Of a DNA stretch of 16,578 nucleotides, positions 14,369 through 16,578 are shown piece after piece. The first letter of the stretch is position 1, and the number at the start of each line of letters is the position of its first letter. Source of the stretch: an uncultured Eubacteriales bacterium (GTDB lineage Bacteria; Bacillota; Clostridia; Oscillospirales; CAG-272); contig CAKTAA010000050.1 in the NCBI GenBank assembly GCA_934526185.1, positions 1-16,578 of the forward strand, given 5' to 3'. A program made the translations under genes and the position numbers. Under the pieces are notes generated by a model that saw nothing but the letters and a program-made list of their open reading frames with translations, did no database searches and was not told where the DNA came from.

Positions 14369-15061
14369 ATGGACAAACAGCAGGAAGCCTGTCAGATGCT
14401 GATTGTCAGAAAGACAGTCCAAGAAAACGGCATTCGGTTTGCGGATATTCAGATAACCTATCCGAAGCTGTTGCAAAAAGAAACGGCCCCGGCGGAAGAG
14501 AGGCAGACGAAAAAGAACACCGGCAAACATGTAAGGCGAACCTCTGAACGGAAAGATTGTACAGGAGCTGTTAACGCGCATTTTGCCTCGGTGGCCGGAA
14601 ATTTTTATAAATACTGCACAGAGCAGCTTGCGGAAATCGAGCGAAGTCGATATGAGCAAATGACAGAGCCGAACAAACGGTTTCTCTATCGTGGAGTCAA
14701 AGCGGGTATGTATTTTGAGCTGAATATTTTTGAAGAGCTTATGAGCGTCAAAATGACCGCGACCGTTACGCGGGGCGCACAGATCGAAGGTTATTCCAGA
14801 AACGCCGAGGTATGGGACCTGCGGAAAGGCTGCCTTGTGCCCGCCTCGGAGGTGTTTGGAAACAAATGGAAAAAGCTGCGGGCAAAGATTAAAACGGATT
14901 CCGGCGTTTTGCCGTCGGACAGCAGCTGGTATCTGACGGGAAGTCAGGAGGCTGTTGTGTTCACAAATGTTTTCGGCTGTCCAAACCGAAACGGTGGCGG
15001 GCGGAGACAGCAGACGGTCTTTGAACGAAAAATTGAGCTGAACGCGCCTGTAAAGATATGA
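14369..15061 (+). CDS. Uncharacterised protein, remote RsiV/DUF3298-like features
   Basis: A 230-residue protein with no signal peptide or membrane segment. The N-terminal QENGIRFADIQITYPKL stretch, a helix with repeated aromatic residues (HFASVAGNFYKYCTEQL), a central beta-rich region containing YSRNAEVWDLRKGCLVPASE, and SSWYLTGSQEAVVFTNVF near the end follow the order seen in DUF3298 domains (RsiV-type: a strand, then 'D-x-TG-x-x-L', then 'FYLT--GLVF-F'). The match is by eye, and the resemblance to a domain normally outside the membrane is puzzling without an export signal. A basic linker of about 30 residues follows the first strand. The ATG at 14369 has GAGGAGG (14351-14357) 11 nt upstream; a GTG at 14357 overlaps that site and is rejected. 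It converges with the DUF4358 gene. Reality of the gene is likely, function unknown. Confidence 0.75.
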   Translation: MDKQQEACQMLIVRKTVQENGIRFADIQITYPKLLQKETAPAEERQTKKNTGKHVRRTSERKDCTGAVNAHFASVAGNFYKYCTEQLAEIERSRYEQMTEPNKRFLYRGVKAGMYFELNIFEELMSVKMTATVTRGAQIEGYSRNAEVWDLRKGCLVPASEVFGNKWKKLRAKIKTDSGVLPSDSSWYLTGSQEAVVFTNVFGCPNRNGGGRRQQTVFERKIELNAPVKI

Positions 15062-15086
15062 GCTCTCCTGTCTCTGATAGAAAGAA

Positions 15087-15115
15087 ACCGGCACGCCTGA
15101 CAAAAGCGCGCCGGT
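15087..15115. terminator. Hairpin between convergent genes
   Basis: ACCGGCACGC (15087-15096) pairs with GCGCGCCGGT (15106-15115), nine of ten, with a 9-base loop. On the minus strand TTTCTTTC follows the stem, on the plus strand CTCCTT, so it could stop transcription from either side. Confidence 0.5.
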
Positions 15116-15146
15116 CTCCTTAAAATTCCGTCCTTGGAGGCGATTT

Positions 15147-15679
15147 TCAGGTTTCATTCAGCCATTCCCGGATAATGCGTTCAGCTTTTTCATTATCCGT
15201 GCTGACGCAGTAGATATAATAAACGCCGCTTGAGTGCATGACGGCGCCGGCAAGCTTCGGAACTTCGGAAGGACGGTAGTCGGCAAAATCTGATTGCTGT
15301 TTTTGGTGATAGGCTTCCATTTTATCGGCAATCTGTTCGGCTGCTTCTATGCTTTCGGCTTCAAACAGGATAAATTCTTCTGCCGTTGCCATGCTTCCTG
15401 CATAGGATACGGCGTTCCGCACCAGTCCCGTACATCCGAATATGGCCGGAATTGCTGCCGGAGAGGCAGCCGTCATGTTTTCGGTGAAAATCTGACTTTG
15501 AAGCAGACAGGATGCCAAGCTCTCAAGATTTTTTTCAGCTATAGGCAGTTCGGTTGACAGGTTGCCGTCTCTGATGCACCCGTATCCGCTGGAGGGTCAT
15601 CACGGTCGCAGCCTACGCCCGAGGTGAGCATCAAAAGTACGACTGCGCATGCAATGATTCGGTTCCGTTGCTTTTTCAT
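15147..15679 (-). pseudogene. DUF4358 lipoprotein gene broken by a frameshift
   Basis: The 5' part, from the ATG at 15679, encodes a lipoprotein signal: MKKQRNRIIACAVVLLML then TSGVGC with the lipobox cysteine at residue 24. That frame stops at TAG (15541-15539) after 46 residues. A second frame, open from just after a TGA at 15599-15597, carries the rest: STELPIAEKNLESLAS, then the DUF4358 core with YAGSMATAEEFILFEA, DFADYRPSEVPKLAGA and a C-terminal VYYIYCVSTDNEKAERI. Joining them needs a one-base deletion (or two-base insertion) somewhere in 15541-15597. The ribosome site AAAGGA (15693-15698) is 13 nt before the ATG at 15679 and only 1 nt before the in-frame ATG at 15691. DUF4358 proteins are extracytoplasmic, function unknown. 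It follows the SGNH hydrolase gene by about 100 nt. A genuine mutation, a sequencing error and (less likely) programmed frameshifting are all possible. Confidence 0.8.
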
Positions 15680-15779
15680 TGTCGGTTTCATGTCCTTTCC
15701 GGGCTTATGCTGCCCTGTTTTCAGACAAGCTCATTAATAATGATGGATTTGTCAAAATGCTAGCCCCTGGCGAGTGCCG

Positions 15780-16578
15780 TCAGGTAAGAGTATGGCTGCG
15801 GAGATAGTCTGCCCACATGTCGATATAATATTTTGATAAATGGATGCCATCGCTGGTTGCATCTGCCGGCAGAACGCCGTCCGCCGTACACAGTCCGGCT
15901 GCTGTATTGACGAGACATACGCCTTTTCGGGAAGCCATTTCCGCTATGGCTTGATTAAATTCCATGATTCGCTGATTTGTTATGGTTTCTTCATATTCCG
16001 GAGATGTCAGATACACCTCTTCGTTTATTGGAAGTATCGTCTGGATATAAATCACTGCGTTCGGCCGGGCCTCCTTAACAGCGTCGACAAGCTCCTCGTA
16101 TTTTGCGGTAAAAGCGTTGACGGAGGTCCAGCCTACTTCGTTAATTCCAAACATAAGATAAACCTTTGAGCAATTCTCGTTCTGTCGGAGCGCCTCCAGC
16201 GCGGTGAGCGCGACGCCGTTTTCGTCTGTTACAAGCTCCTTGGAAAAAACATGGAAAACCGAGAGACCGATGTTTGCATAAAACTGGGCCGGCAGAGGGC
16301 CGACCTTCTGCAAGCCTACTACCAGAGAATTACCGATGAAAACAGCATCTTCAAAGTAGCTGTCGCTGACCGGAGGGGATTCGGGCAGCTCATTAGGCGC
16401 GGAAAAGGGACCGGGAGCCGGCGGCGGTTCCGGGATAGACGATGTATCGGGAGAATGGGTATCGGTTGCTGGATCTGATGTTAATTCCGCTGTATCCGTT
16501 GTCTGGGGAAAAATGTCGCTTTCCGAAAGGGCTTTTGGTGTATATGCGTCCGACGGACCGTAATGCATAAGGGCTGCG
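15780..16578 (-). CDS. SGNH/GDSL-type hydrolase, 5' end outside window
   Basis: The frame is open to the right edge. The Met at 16568 has no ribosome site, so the true start, probably with a signal peptide or membrane anchor, lies outside. Counting from that Met, residues 20-70 are a Ser/Thr/Pro/Asp-rich linker typical of exported enzymes. The SGNH blocks follow: FIGNSLVVG with nucleophile S81 (block I; GNS replaces GDS), the NIG glycine at 101 (block II), MFGINEVG with N143 (block III) and SDGIHLS with the D240/H243 pair (block V). All catalytic residues are present. Such enzymes act as esterases or acetyl-transfer partners on cell-wall or exopolysaccharide; the exact substrate cannot be read. 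The DUF4358 lipoprotein gene lies immediately downstream on the same strand. In related clostridia these two often stand with an MBOAT acyltransferase (recollection), so one may lie upstream beyond the window. Confidence 0.88.
   Translation of the reverse strand, partial: AALMHYGPSDAYTPKALSESDIFPQTTDTAELTSDPATDTHSPDTSSIPEPPPAPGPFSAPNELPESPPVSDSYFEDAVFIGNSLVVGLQKVGPLPAQFYANIGLSVFHVFSKELVTDENGVALTALEALRQNENCSKVYLMFGINEVGWTSVNAFTAKYEELVDAVKEARPNAVIYIQTILPINEEVYLTSPEYEETITNQRIMEFNQAIAEMASRKGVCLVNTAAGLCTADGVLPADATSDGIHLSKYYIDMWADYLRSHTLT

Overview
The window reads as a chromosomal segment of a spore-forming clostridial Firmicute, probably a gut Oscillospiraceae/Ruminococcaceae-type organism. This is inferred from strong Shine-Dalgarno sites, the clostridial-type HisRS with a Cys-rich insertion, a Gly-X-Y (BclA-like) surface protein, and DUF4358 and SGNH genes. 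Coding regions are moderately GC-rich with AT-rich spacers. I see no integrase, transposase, phage gene, CRISPR array, rRNA or tRNA.

Left part (1-2303): a minus-strand group made of a collagen-like surface/exosporium-type protein that runs off the left edge, a VOC/glyoxalase-fold protein, and a membrane-anchored YdcF/DUF218 protein. A divergent spacer follows (2304-2982). It holds a minus-strand promoter and a near-consensus plus-strand sigma-A promoter. The latter starts a leader of about 320 nt, with possible alternative folds, in front of thiamine pyrophosphokinase (thiN). A YgiQ-type radical SAM protein lies downstream on the same strand.

Middle (5755-12387): an AT-rich convergent spacer of about 760 bp carries several hairpins and an orphan consensus promoter. 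It separates ygiQ from a minus-strand housekeeping run: lepA (EF4 GTPase), hemW (heme chaperone), hisS (HisRS) and a CDF metal exporter with an N-D-D-D, Mn-type metal site. lepA-hemW is a classic Firmicute neighbourhood. A good promoter lies upstream of lepA.

Right part (12388-16578): a divergent spacer with back-to-back sigma-A promoters, then a plus-strand four-TM protein of unknown function closed by a clear intrinsic terminator. After it come a spacer with a possible 45-aa small protein and strong hairpins, and a soluble protein with faint RsiV/DUF3298-like features. Facing these on the minus strand is a surface module: an SGNH (GDSL-type) hydrolase running off the right edge and a DUF4358 lipoprotein gene that is broken by a frameshift.

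Most genes are ordinary housekeeping. The items most worth a second look are the collagen-like gene with its Cys-rich head and exact 45-bp repeats, the split DUF4358 lipoprotein next to the SGNH hydrolase, the long thiN leader, the nested-hairpin element after ygiQ, and the orphan promoter pointing into the CDF gene.
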